This document shows, in pieces, positions 1-6,708 of a DNA stretch of 11,057 bases. The stretch comes from an uncultured Campylobacter sp. (GTDB taxonomy: Bacteria > Campylobacterota > Campylobacteria > Campylobacterales > Campylobacteraceae). Below the pieces are notes generated by a model. The model worked only from the letters and a program-made list of their open reading frames with translations. It made no database searches and was not told the DNA's origin. The position numbers and the translations under genes were made by a program. The number at the start of each line of letters is the position of its first letter. Positions within the stretch are counted from its first letter, which is position 1. Location: assembly GCF_938045465.1 (NCBI RefSeq), contig NZ_CALIBF010000074.1:1-11057 (forward strand), read 5' to 3'.

Positions 1-897
1 CAGACGGATCGATGCGGTCACTGCCGCGCATGCCAGGGGATTTCCTCCATAGGTGGTCCCGTGGTCTCCGGGGACCAGAGACGTCTGAGCCAAGTCCTGG
101 CTGACACAAAAAGCTCCCACTGGCAGGCCGAGTCCCAGGGCCTTGGCCGTGGTCAGAATATCCGGGCGGATTCCATAGTCCTGATAGGCGAACATTCGCC
201 CGCTGCGCCCCATACCGCACTGAATCTCATCGACGATCATCAGAATGCCGCGCTCATCACAAATCCGGCGGATCCCGCGCAGGAATTCCCTGCTGGCCGG
301 GATGATCCCTCCTTCTCCCTGCACGGTCTCCAGAATAATGGCGCAGACTCCTTCCTCCAGCTGATTCTTAACGGACTCCAGATTGTTAAATTCAGCATAG
401 CAGACCCCGTCCATCAGGGGATAAAAGGGGGTGCGATAATGTTCTGTTCCTGTGACAGATAAGGCTCCAACCGTTCTGCCATGGAAGCTGTGCTTCATGG
501 CTATGATTTTCTGACCGGCCTTCGGGTTTTTCAGATAAGCATGCTTTTTGGCAGTTTTTAAGGCTCCCTCGATTGCCTCGGCGCCGGAGTTGGTGAAAAA
601 GACCCGGTCCATACCGGTGACCTGAGTCACTGCCTCTGAGGCGGCCGCGAGCTGGGGCGTATAATAGAGATTGGAGCTGTGAATCAGCCGTTCCAGCTGC
701 TCGTGCAGAATACAGTTATATTCCGGATCACCATATCCCAGAGCCATGACCCCGATCCCGGAGCCCGCGTCCAGGTATTTCTTCCCGTCCGTATCATAGA
801 GGTATACCCCCTGCCCGTGGTCAAAGACGACGGGAAAGCGATTGTAGACATGAAAGAGGTTCTCTTCTGCCCTTTTGATGTATTCCTCCTGCTTCAT
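1..897 (-). CDS. argD: Acetylornithine aminotransferase (ArgD), 3' end outside window
   Basis: This PLP-dependent class III aminotransferase interconverts N-acetylglutamate 5-semialdehyde and N2-acetylornithine in the cytoplasmic arginine pathway. I see 299 codons from the ATG at 895-897 to the window edge; the family is about 390-400 residues, so roughly 100 C-terminal residues are missing. Recognisable stretches are the N-terminal YNRFPVVFDHGQG, the cofactor-region motif TNSGAEAIEGALK, KHSFHGRT, the VDEIQCGMGRSG segment that carries the PLP-contacting Asp, and AKALGLGLPVGA, whose Lys (about residue 252) should form the Schiff base. GTTYGGNPLAC near the edge is also typical. AAGGAG lies 9 nt before the ATG. 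The gene follows argB after only 13 bp and is almost certainly cotranscribed with it. The context of argJ and argB favours ArgD over other ornithine-type aminotransferases. Confidence 0.95.
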   Translation of the reverse strand, partial: MKQEEYIKRAEENLFHVYNRFPVVFDHGQGVYLYDTDGKKYLDAGSGIGVMALGYGDPEYNCILHEQLERLIHSSNLYYTPQLAAASEAVTQVTGMDRVFFTNSGAEAIEGALKTAKKHAYLKNPKAGQKIIAMKHSFHGRTVGALSVTGTEHYRTPFYPLMDGVCYAEFNNLESVKNQLEEGVCAIILETVQGEGGIIPASREFLRGIRRICDERGILMIVDEIQCGMGRSGRMFAYQDYGIRPDILTTAKALGLGLPVGAFCVSQDLAQTSLVPGDHGTTYGGNPLACAAVTASIRL

Positions 898-910
898 ACC
901 GGTCCTCTCC

Positions 911-1840
911 TTATATTTTGTCAGCTGATACGGCGTCATCAGAGAGCATGGCCGTGCCAACTCCCTTGTCGGTAAAGATCTCAAGAAGGAGGCAGTGGGC
1001 CAGGCGGCCATCCAGAATATGAACCCTGTTGACCCCGTTCTCAACCGCCTCAACACAATTGTTTATCTTGGGCAGCATCCCGCCTGTAATACAGCCGTCC
1101 TTCATCAGCTTGCGGGCCTCAGAGACGGTCAGCTCTGAGATCAGCGTCCTGGGATCATTTGAGTCCTGATAGACTCCTTCGATGTCAGTCAAAAAGGCCA
1201 GCTTCTCTGCCTGAAGCTCCCTGGCAATCGCGCAGGCAGCCGTATCCGCGTTGATATTATAGGTATCATAGTGATCGTCATACCCGATCGGGCAGACAAT
1301 CGGAAGGAAATCCTTCTGCAGCAGATCCAGCAGGATCTTCGGGTGAACCTCCTTGACCTCTCCCACATAGCCGATATCCTGCCCCTTGGACAATTTCTTT
1401 GTCACCTTGAGCAGACCGCCGTCCTTGCCGGAGATTCCAACGGCGTGAACTCCCTGCTCCTCAACCATACGGACCAGTGACTTGTTGACGCGATTTAAGA
1501 CCATCTCTGCGATCTCCATGGTTGGCTCATCCGTCACACGCAGACCGTTGATGAAGCTCGGCTTCATGCCGACCTTGCCGACCCAGCTGCTGATCTCCTT
1601 GCCTCCTCCATGGACAATGACAGGCTTAAATCCGACCAGCTTCAAGAGAACCACATCCTGGATGACGTCCTTTTTCAGCTCCTCATCCAGCATGGCGCTG
1701 CCGCCGTATTTAATCACAATCACCTTGCGGTTAAAGCGCTGAATATAGGGGATTGCCTCGATCAATGTCGCGGCCTTGTCCTGAATCTCTTCGATCTTCT
1801 TGTCTGCCGTTTTCCATCTGTGCCTCTCTCCTCGAATCAT
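911..1840 (-). CDS. argB: Acetylglutamate kinase (ArgB)
   Basis: ArgB phosphorylates N-acetylglutamate with ATP to give N-acetylglutamyl-5-phosphate, the second step of the cyclic arginine pathway. The open frame encodes 309 residues; usual length is about 280-300. Visible motifs are VIKYGGSAM (phosphate-binding Lys and Gly), PVIVHGGGKEIS (substrate loop), NINADTAACAIA and the terminal GGMLPKINNCVEAVENGV. The N-terminal helix LIEAIPYIQRFNRK is the type found in arginine-inhibited NAGKs, so feedback inhibition by arginine is likely (inference). The start is uncertain. The ATG at 1840 has only a weak ribosome site, while an excellent GAGGAGAG sits 6 nt before an ATG at 1817 that is out of frame by one base. 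Removing one base of the T4 run at 1810-1813 would give the normal-looking N-terminus METADKKIEEIQDK. The ATG at 1840 lies 12 bp after the argJ stop. Confidence 0.95.
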   Translation of the reverse strand: MIRGERHRWKTADKKIEEIQDKAATLIEAIPYIQRFNRKVIVIKYGGSAMLDEELKKDVIQDVVLLKLVGFKPVIVHGGGKEISSWVGKVGMKPSFINGLRVTDEPTMEIAEMVLNRVNKSLVRMVEEQGVHAVGISGKDGGLLKVTKKLSKGQDIGYVGEVKEVHPKILLDLLQKDFLPIVCPIGYDDHYDTYNINADTAACAIARELQAEKLAFLTDIEGVYQDSNDPRTLISELTVSEARKLMKDGCITGGMLPKINNCVEAVENGVNRVHILDGRLAHCLLLEIFTDKGVGTAMLSDDAVSADKI

Positions 1841-1852
1841 CTCTTGCAGGTC

Positions 1853-3079
1853 CTATGATCGGTAGTCCGCGTTAATGGTTACATAGTCATGCGTCAGATC
1901 ACAGCCCCAGGCCGTGGCCTCATGGTCTCCCTGTTTCATGTCGCAAATCGCCGTTACTTTTGGGGCGGTCAATATCTCTGTCGCTTTTGCCTCGCTGTAA
2001 TCAAGGGCGAGACCGTCCTTGACCAGCTGGATTTTTCCCTTTTCAGACGAGAAATAGAGGTCTACCCGATCCGGATCGAAGTCCACGCCGGAATATCCCA
2101 GAGCGCAGAGTATGCGGCCCCAATTGGCGTCATGACCATAGATGGCCGCCTTGGTCAGAGAAGAGGTCACCACCGACTTGGCCAGAATTCTGGCCTCCGC
2201 GTCAGAGCGGGCATTTCTCACCTTGACCTCAAAGAGGCAGCTCGCCCCCTCTCCGTCCGCGGCCATCTGCCGGGCCAGAGAGCCGCAGACCGCTGACAGG
2301 GCCTTGACAAACGCCTCATAGTCCTCATTTTTCCTGTCAATTCTTCGGTTGTCTGCCTGTCCATTGGCGAGAAGCAGACATGTGTCATTGGTCGAAGTAT
2401 CTCCATCCACGCTGATCATGTTGAACGTGTCCGGCACAACCGTTGCCAGGGCCTGCTGCAAAAGGCTCTGCTCTATGGCGCAGTCGCTTGTGATAAAACA
2501 GAGCATGGTGCACATATCCGGATGGATCATCCCGCTGCCTTTGGCCATACCGCCAATGGTCACCCTTTTCCCATCTAAAGTCAGCGTCACCGCAGCCTCC
2601 TTGGGAGAAGTGTCTGTTGTCATAATGGCTCTGGCTGCCCGATGGCCGGCCACAGGGCCGGACTGAAGGTCAGAAGCCATAGCCCCGATTCCTGCGCAGA
2701 TCCGATCCAGGGGCAGATCCATCCCGATCACGCCGGTAGAAGCCAGCAGAACCTCCTCCGGCGCAAGTCCGAGGGCCCTGGCGGCACAATCTGCTGTCTT
2801 CCCGCAGACCCCAAGCCCCCGCTGACCCGTGCAGGCATTGGCGATTCCCGCATTGACGACAATGGCGCGGGCTGTCCCCTTCTCCCTGACAATCCGCCTG
2901 TCCCAGAGAACCGGCGCTGCCTTGACCACATTCCTGGTAAAGACACCCGCAGCCGCGCAGGAGCTGTCAGAGACCAGCAGAGCCATATCTGCTCTCTCCC
3001 GGTACTTGATCCCCGCGGCAGTATGTCCGACGCGAAAGCCACTGGCAGCGGCAACACCGCCCTCGATCACCTGATACAT
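1853..3079 (-). CDS. argJ: Bifunctional glutamate N-acetyltransferase / ornithine acetyltransferase (ArgJ)
   Basis: ArgJ moves the acetyl group from N-acetylornithine to glutamate, and bifunctional forms also use acetyl-CoA, closing the acetyl cycle. I chose the ATG at 3077-3079 because AGGAGG lies 5 nt upstream and the protein then begins MYQVIEGGVAAASGF, typical of the family; the frame stays open to 3163 but that extension lacks support. The product has 408 residues, the family norm. The precursor is self-cleaved before a nucleophilic Thr: here KGSGMIHPDMCTML places Thr at about residue 191. The residue before it is Cys, where Ala is usual (ATML). Other family landmarks are NAGIANACTG, LLASTGVIG, MTTDTSPKEA, DGDTSTNDT and the C-terminal DLTHDYVTINADYRS. 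It lies between the GNAT gene (37 bp) and argB (12 bp). Without argA in view I cannot say whether it must be bifunctional. Confidence 0.95.
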   Translation of the reverse strand: MYQVIEGGVAAASGFRVGHTAAGIKYRERADMALLVSDSSCAAAGVFTRNVVKAAPVLWDRRIVREKGTARAIVVNAGIANACTGQRGLGVCGKTADCAARALGLAPEEVLLASTGVIGMDLPLDRICAGIGAMASDLQSGPVAGHRAARAIMTTDTSPKEAAVTLTLDGKRVTIGGMAKGSGMIHPDMCTMLCFITSDCAIEQSLLQQALATVVPDTFNMISVDGDTSTNDTCLLLANGQADNRRIDRKNEDYEAFVKALSAVCGSLARQMAADGEGASCLFEVKVRNARSDAEARILAKSVVTSSLTKAAIYGHDANWGRILCALGYSGVDFDPDRVDLYFSSEKGKIQLVKDGLALDYSEAKATEILTAPKVTAICDMKQGDHEATAWGCDLTHDYVTINADYRS

Positions 3080-3116
3080 TGGCACCTCCTCTCTTGCCCT
3101 CTGACAGAACAATGCT

Positions 3117-3596
3117 CTATGCCAGACCCGACTGCCTGTTAAAGCGGGTGATATTCTCCCCATTCAGGATAAACTCATAGGAGTGAATATCTTCCCTTCG
3201 ACTCCAGCCCTCTTCCCGCCAGAAGGCATTGCCCAGTTCGTTGGATTGAAAGGCAATCAGAGTCACCTTATTGATGTGCTCCCTGTGCAGAGCCAGCATG
3301 GCGGCTGTCACCATGGCCCCGCCGATTCCTCTCTTGCGGCAGCTGTCAGCGACACAGACGTGATAGAAGCTTCCCTCTCTTCCATCGTGTCCGCACAGGA
3401 CCGTTCCCACAATTCTCCCATCCATCTCCGCCACAATAGAAGTCGTCGGATTCCGGCGGATAAAGCGGGCAATCCCCTCTCTGGAATCATCGATGCTTCG
3501 CAGACCGAGCCCACGGATGCTCTTCCAGAGAGCAAGAACCCGATCATAGTCCTCTTCCCTCATGGTGCGAATTGTGTAATTGATCTTCGCTTCCAT
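3117..3596 (-). CDS. GNAT-family N-acetyltransferase, YpeA-like
   Basis: The product is a 159-residue single-domain GNAT acetyltransferase using acetyl-CoA; the acceptor is unknown. Motifs in order are the N-terminal TIRTMREEDYDRVLALW, the beta4 region GRIVGTVLCGHDG, the acetyl-CoA pyrophosphate loop RKRGIGGAMV (about residues 86-95) and the C-terminal NELGNAFWREEGW. The pattern resembles E. coli YpeA more than RimI. The ATG at 3596 has AGGA 6 nt upstream. It precedes argJ by 37 bp on the same strand and is divergent from argG, so it appears to be part of the arginine operon. That position raises the possibility of a role in acetyl-glutamate chemistry (an ArgA-like helper to ArgJ), but nothing in the protein proves it, and GNATs are often assorted by chance. 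Composition matches its neighbours, so no transfer is suspected. Confidence 0.85.
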   Translation of the reverse strand: MEAKINYTIRTMREEDYDRVLALWKSIRGLGLRSIDDSREGIARFIRRNPTTSIVAEMDGRIVGTVLCGHDGREGSFYHVCVADSCRKRGIGGAMVTAAMLALHREHINKVTLIAFQSNELGNAFWREEGWSRREDIHSYEFILNGENITRFNRQSGLA

Positions 3597-3608
3597 ATTC
3601 TATCCTAT

Positions 3609-3740
3609 TCACTCATACCATACGTTCATGTCGACATTCCCCTTGCCCTCCTGCTCCACCTTTCGGTAGAAGGCCAGGGCGGCCGCTGTAGCTGTGTCCC
3701 TGGAGATGTGCGCCAGGGCCAGACGGCCGCTGGTCGTCAC
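3609..3740 (-). CDS. Possible 43-residue small ORF at head of the arg operon (unrecognised)
   Basis: A GTG at 3738-3740 opens a 44-codon frame ending in TGA at 3609-3611, 12 bp before the GNAT start and on the same strand. The peptide starts TTSGRLALAHISRDTA and ends GNVDMNVWYE. Codon choice resembles the flanking arg genes and the frame ends with operon-like spacing, so it may be a real small protein or the surviving 3' end of a decayed gene; a TAG lies in frame just upstream of the GTG. The ribosome site is poor: AGGA is about 10 nt away. It is not an arginine attenuator, having only three scattered Arg codons. I do not recognise the family. Confidence 0.3.
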   Translation of the reverse strand: MTTSGRLALAHISRDTATAAALAFYRKVEQEGKGNVDMNVWYE

Positions 3741-3755
3741 TCTATGAAGATCCTA

Positions 3756-3769
3756 TGAATTTTTATTCC
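3756..3769. promoter_or_regulatory. ARG-box-like operator (ArgR site) for the GNAT-argJBD operon
   Basis: TGAATTTTTATTCC matches the ArgR/AhrC operator core TGAATNNNNATTCA at 9 of 10 fixed positions. It lies 16 bp upstream of the small ORF's GTG and about 160 bp upstream of the GNAT start, just downstream of the best minus-strand promoter I see. This is a position from which arginine-bound ArgR could repress the operon. The match is direct; ArgR binding is inferred. Confidence 0.65.
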
Positions 3770-3789
3770 AGGGCTCTTCAGGCCTGCTT

Positions 3790-3819
3790 ATCTTACACCT
3801 GTCTCTGCCCTCTTTACAA
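3790..3819 (-). promoter_or_regulatory. Candidate promoter for the minus-strand arg operon
   Basis: Read on the minus strand, TTGTAA (complement of 3814-3819) and TAAGAT (complement of 3790-3795) are separated by 18 bp and would act as the -35 and -10 boxes. Transcription would start near 3783, placing the ARG-box at 3756-3769 within the first 30 transcribed bases. The boxes are imperfect, so this is a candidate only. Confidence 0.35.
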
Positions 3820-3911
3820 GTTCCTTCTGCATATTCTTGCATTTTCACCAAACTTTTCTATCCGTATTTCTTTTTGTTATTTCATAGATTCGTCATTTTA
3901 CGCCTAAAATA

Positions 3912-3946
3912 TGTATTTTTATTCTTAAAATATGTATATTTTTACA
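3912..3946. promoter_or_regulatory. Tandem ARG-box-like sites upstream of argG
   Basis: Two 14-bp sites occur in direct repeat: TGTATTTTTATTCT at 3912-3925 (8 of 10 fixed positions of TGAATNNNNATTCA) and TGTATATTTTTACA at 3933-3946 (a weaker match). The repeat includes the flanking word TAAAATATGTAT at 3905-3916 and 3926-3937. Centres are 21 bp apart, two helical turns, which is the spacing of paired ARG boxes bound by one ArgR hexamer in E. coli. The second site ends 2 bp before the -35 box of the argG promoter. Arginine-dependent repression of argG is inferred. Confidence 0.6.
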
Positions 3947-3947
3947 C

Positions 3948-3977
3948 TTGCTTGATCCGCTGATTTTCCTGTATATT
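3948..3977 (+). promoter_or_regulatory. Candidate sigma-A-type promoter of argG
   Basis: TTGCTT at 3948-3953 and TATATT at 3972-3977 are separated by 18 bp, giving a start of transcription near 3984 and a leader of about 38 nt. The leader ends in AAAGGA at 4008-4013, 8 nt before the argG ATG. The adjacent upstream ARG-box pair supports the assignment. Confidence 0.5.
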
Positions 3978-4021
3978 TAGTTCAGTTCAAAAGAAAAAGC
4001 TGTCAAGAAAGGACATGTATC

Positions 4022-4678
4022 ATGGCGAAAGACAAGGTTGTTCTCGCGTACTCCGGCGGTCTGGATACGACCGCAATCATCCCCTGGCTCAAGGAGAACT
4101 ACGGCTACGAGGTCATCTGCTGCTGCGTTGACTGCGGTCAGGGAGAAGAGCTGGACGGACTGGAAGAGAGAGCCCGCTACTGCGGCGCGTCCAAGCTCTA
4201 TATTGAGGATATCACCGACTCCTTCGCCGAGGACTACATCATCCCCTGCGTTATGGCCGATGCGGTCTATGAGAATAAATATCTTCTGGGTACCTCTATG
4301 GTGCGCCCCGGCATCGCCAAAAAGCTGGTTGAGATCGCCCGCAAGGAGGACGCCGTCGCCATCTGTCATGGCGCCACCGGCAAGGGCAACGATCAGATCC
4401 GCTTTGAGCTCTCCATCAAGGCTCTGGCCCCTGACATCGAGATCATTGCCCCCTGGCGTGATGACAAGTGGACCCTGGAGTCCCGTCAGGACGAGATCGA
4501 CTATTGCAAGGCCCACGGCATTGACCTCCCCTTTGACGTTGACGAGTCCTACAGCCGTGACCGCAATCTCTGGCATATCTCCCACGAGGGGCTGGAGCTG
4601 GAGGATCCTTCTCTGGAGCCGGATTACAAGCACCTTCTGGTTCTGTCCAAGACCCCTCAGGAGGCTCCCGATGAGGCG
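4022..4678 (+). CDS. argG: Argininosuccinate synthase (ArgG), 5' portion only; truncated at a probable chimeric junction
   Basis: ArgG condenses citrulline and aspartate, using ATP, to form argininosuccinate. Only the first 219 residues of a usual 400 or so are present. They include the ATP-pyrophosphatase loop AYSGGLDT (residues 9-16), the citrulline/aspartate-binding GATGKGNDQIRFEL (118-131), WRDDKW, and SYSRDRNLWHISHEG followed by LELEDPSLEPDYKHLLVLS. The ArgG match stops after TPQEAPDEA. The family would continue with a YV.I.FE.G.P sequence and the C-terminal substrate-binding and tetramerisation region, none of which is here. The ATG at 4022 has AAAGGA 8 nt upstream; an ATG at 4015 is out of frame. 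The gene is divergent from the GNAT-argJBD operon with ARG boxes between. The reading frame continues past 4678 into a different gene by chance. Confidence 0.9.
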
Positions 4679-4690
4679 GGAGTTTATACT
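4670..4690. other. Probable chimeric junction between two genomes
   Basis: Within about 20 bp, ArgG homology ends and P-loop kinase homology begins, and the DNA changes character. Before the point, codons are GC-rich (GCC, CTG, CGC, GAC). After it, words such as AAA, TTA, ATA and TTT dominate and AAATTTT motifs appear throughout the rest of the window. Both flanking genes are cut at the same place. This is expected for a misassembly or amplification chimera and would be hard to explain by ordinary recombination. Confidence 0.85.
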
Positions 4691-6028
4691 TGGTCGCCGA
4701 AGCTTTTGGAAGACGCGAAGCGCAAGGTCGCCCGCGAGATAAAGCAGGCGTATAAATTTGCCCTGGAAAATAAAGATAGAGACGTTCTTATCGTGCTTAG
4801 CAACGTGAGCGCGCGCACCAAAGAGCTATTAAGCCTAAAAGAGCAAGCCGCCCAGAATGGATTTATTTTCGAGTGCTTTAGAATGCGAAATTTCTTCGCC
4901 TCCGAGCACGGCGTCGATGAAGATACCGTGATAGCGATGTTTATCAAGGTCGCAAACAATAAAATAGAGGGCGAAATTTTAATCCCGCCCGTTAATCCTA
5001 TGAGCCAAAGCGTAGCGCAAAAGATTAAAGACGCGGCGGCTCTAAACAGGCGCGATCTACCCTTTGATGCGGCGCAAAATACCTACGTAACGAAAAAATA
5101 TATCGCCGCTACGCAGGATAAAAGGCTTTGGAGCGCGCGTCAAAGCGAGCTCTATCCCGAGCTTCGCACCTATAAATACTCAAAACGCGTCTTTTTCAAA
5201 GCCGATTGGGATAAGGCGTTGCTCGAGATGCGCGGGCTTATAATGGACGATGATCTAAATATCATCGTGCGTCCATTTAAAAAGGTCTATAACTACTCGG
5301 AATTTACCTCGCGCAAAAGCCTTTATCCTATCGATATCTCAGACGATACGCCCGTGCTTGCCGTGCGAAAGGTAAACGGCTTTTTGGGGTGTTGCACCTA
5401 CGTAGATGCCCACGAAAGCGGCGCGAGCTTTAACCGCCGCGTCATCTACTCCACGACGGGATCGACCGATAGTAGATTTGCGCAGATGGCGCGCGAGCAC
5501 TGCTGTAAATTTGAAGAGATTTTCAAACGCTATCCAAATAAAACTTTTTTATTTGAGATCACCGACGAGAGCGACCCGCACATCGTAGAAGAGGAACTTG
5601 GCGAGACTTTTATCGGGCTTATCGACGCTAAAACCGGCGCGCAAGAGAGCGAATTTGAGCTGGATAAAATCGCCGCAAGCACTGTCGGAGCACTAAAAAG
5701 ACCTTTTTACAAGGAGGGCGAACAGTATCTAAAAACGAGCTTTGCGGAGCTTAAAAATATAGTCAAAGAGGCGAAATTCGAGGGCTTTATGGTATATATC
5801 CCGAGCCAAAACGATTTTTGCTTTAAGATGAAAACGCCTTATTATCTCGTGAATAAATTTTTTGCTCGTAGTAAAAACGAGGCGCTTTCCGGCAAACTGG
5901 ATAAAACCAAGCTCGATGAGGAATTTCACCCTTTGGTCGATCACATCAAAGCAAACGAGCGAGAATTCAGATCCCTCGACGAGCAGGGCAAACTAGGCTT
6001 TATAAAAGAATTTTTAGAAAAAATTTAA
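4679..6028 (+). CDS. Polynucleotide kinase-like / T4 Rnl1-like RNA ligase fusion, 5' end missing
   Basis: The fragment (449 residues, numbered 220-668 in the chimeric frame) joins 3'-OH and 5'-phosphate RNA ends. Residues 221-300 look like the C-terminal half of a P-loop kinase of the polynucleotide kinase type: YTWSPKLLEDAK, then DVLIVLSNVSAR (compare VIVDNTN), then EHGVDEDTV. The Walker A half is lost at the junction. Residues 330-668 are an RNA ligase: MRGLIMD and RPFKKVYNY upstream of the nucleotidyl motif I KVNG (Lys450, expected AMP acceptor), motif III FLFEI (509-513), motif IV EGFMVYIP (587-594) and motif V FKMKTPYYL (Lys602, Lys604). This order matches the T4 RNA ligase 1 family. T4 uses a kinase and such a ligase to repair tRNA cut by anticodon nucleases. 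A phosphoesterase gene follows 80 bp later, giving a kinase-ligase-phosphatase set. The true start lies in DNA absent here. Confidence 0.8.
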   Translation, partial: GVYTWSPKLLEDAKRKVAREIKQAYKFALENKDRDVLIVLSNVSARTKELLSLKEQAAQNGFIFECFRMRNFFASEHGVDEDTVIAMFIKVANNKIEGEILIPPVNPMSQSVAQKIKDAAALNRRDLPFDAAQNTYVTKKYIAATQDKRLWSARQSELYPELRTYKYSKRVFFKADWDKALLEMRGLIMDDDLNIIVRPFKKVYNYSEFTSRKSLYPIDISDDTPVLAVRKVNGFLGCCTYVDAHESGASFNRRVIYSTTGSTDSRFAQMAREHCCKFEEIFKRYPNKTFLFEITDESDPHIVEEELGETFIGLIDAKTGAQESEFELDKIAASTVGALKRPFYKEGEQYLKTSFAELKNIVKEAKFEGFMVYIPSQNDFCFKMKTPYYLVNKFFARSKNEALSGKLDKTKLDEEFHPLVDHIKANEREFRSLDEQGKLGFIKEFLEKI

Positions 6029-6111
6029 CGATTACCGCGAATATTTGGCGCCGTGCAAATTTGAACGTAAAGAATAAATTCGATGCGGCGATTAAAATTT
6101 AAAGGAAAATG

Positions 6112-6708
6112 ATGATATTTTTTACCTCCGATTTGCATTTTTATCACGGCAATATTATGAAATACTGCCCTAAATTTAGGAATTTTAACGACGTAAGCGA
6201 GATGAACGAAAAGCTAATAGAACTCTGGAATGCCGTAGTGGGGCCCGAGGATACGGTTTATGATCTGGGCGATTTTGCATTTTGTAATAAATTAAAGGAT
6301 CTAAAAAGCGTAGCGCGCAGGCTAAACGGCTCGCATGTGCTGATTTTAGGCAACCACGATACGCTCATTAGCCAAAACAAAGTAGCGCTGCTACGCGAGC
6401 TAAAAGAGGATGGAAATCCTATTTTTAGCGATATCCTGCACTACAAGGAGCTAAATTTTGACGGCGGCGCGGGCGCGATGAAGGACGGCAAAGCGGGTAT
6501 GAGTATCTGTATGTTTCACTATCCCGTAGAGGAGCACAACCACGCCTCGAAAGGCTCTTTTATGCTTCACGGACACTTGCACGACCGCGCTTCTAGCCTG
6601 GAGGGGCGCATACTAAACGTAGGCTTTGACTCGCACGGCAAAATTTTAAGCTTAGAGGAGATCGTGCAAATTTTAGGGCAAAAGGAGATTGCGGCAAGAT
6701 ATTCGTGA
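6112..6708 (+). CDS. Calcineurin-like metallophosphoesterase (COG4186 type)
   Basis: The product is about 198 residues of a binuclear-metal phosphoesterase. All metal-site motifs are intact (numbering from the ATG at 6109): SDLHFYHGN (Asp8, His10), DLGDF (Asp55), GNHD (Asn82, His83), MFHYP (His137) and HGHLHD (His156, His158). There is no signal peptide, so it is cytoplasmic. Two ATGs lie in tandem at 6109 and 6112; AAGGA at 6102-6106 is only 2 nt from the first and 5 nt from the second, so I prefer 6112. It follows the kinase-RNA ligase gene by 80 bp on the same strand. In Pnkp-type repair a phosphoesterase of this superfamily removes 3'-phosphate or 2',3'-cyclic phosphate before ligation, which would fit here (inference). 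Other members act on nucleotides or are of unknown substrate. Confidence 0.85.
   Translation: MIFFTSDLHFYHGNIMKYCPKFRNFNDVSEMNEKLIELWNAVVGPEDTVYDLGDFAFCNKLKDLKSVARRLNGSHVLILGNHDTLISQNKVALLRELKEDGNPIFSDILHYKELNFDGGAGAMKDGKAGMSICMFHYPVEEHNHASKGSFMLHGHLHDRASSLEGRILNVGFDSHGKILSLEEIVQILGQKEIAARYS

Noticed and set aside
3080..3163. N-terminal extension of ArgJ
   Set aside because: The extension has no ribosome site and overlaps the GNAT stop, while the start at 3079 has AGGAGG and a family-typical N-terminus.
3183..3758. 191-codon plus-strand frame opposite the GNAT gene
   Set aside because: It is antisense to a recognisable GNAT gene, has no ribosome site and no recognisable protein; a shadow frame.
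4022..6028. A genuine 668-residue ArgG-RNA ligase fusion protein
   Set aside because: Both partners are truncated at the seam, the kinase Walker A and ArgG C-terminal half are missing, and base composition changes at the same point. A contig join explains this better.
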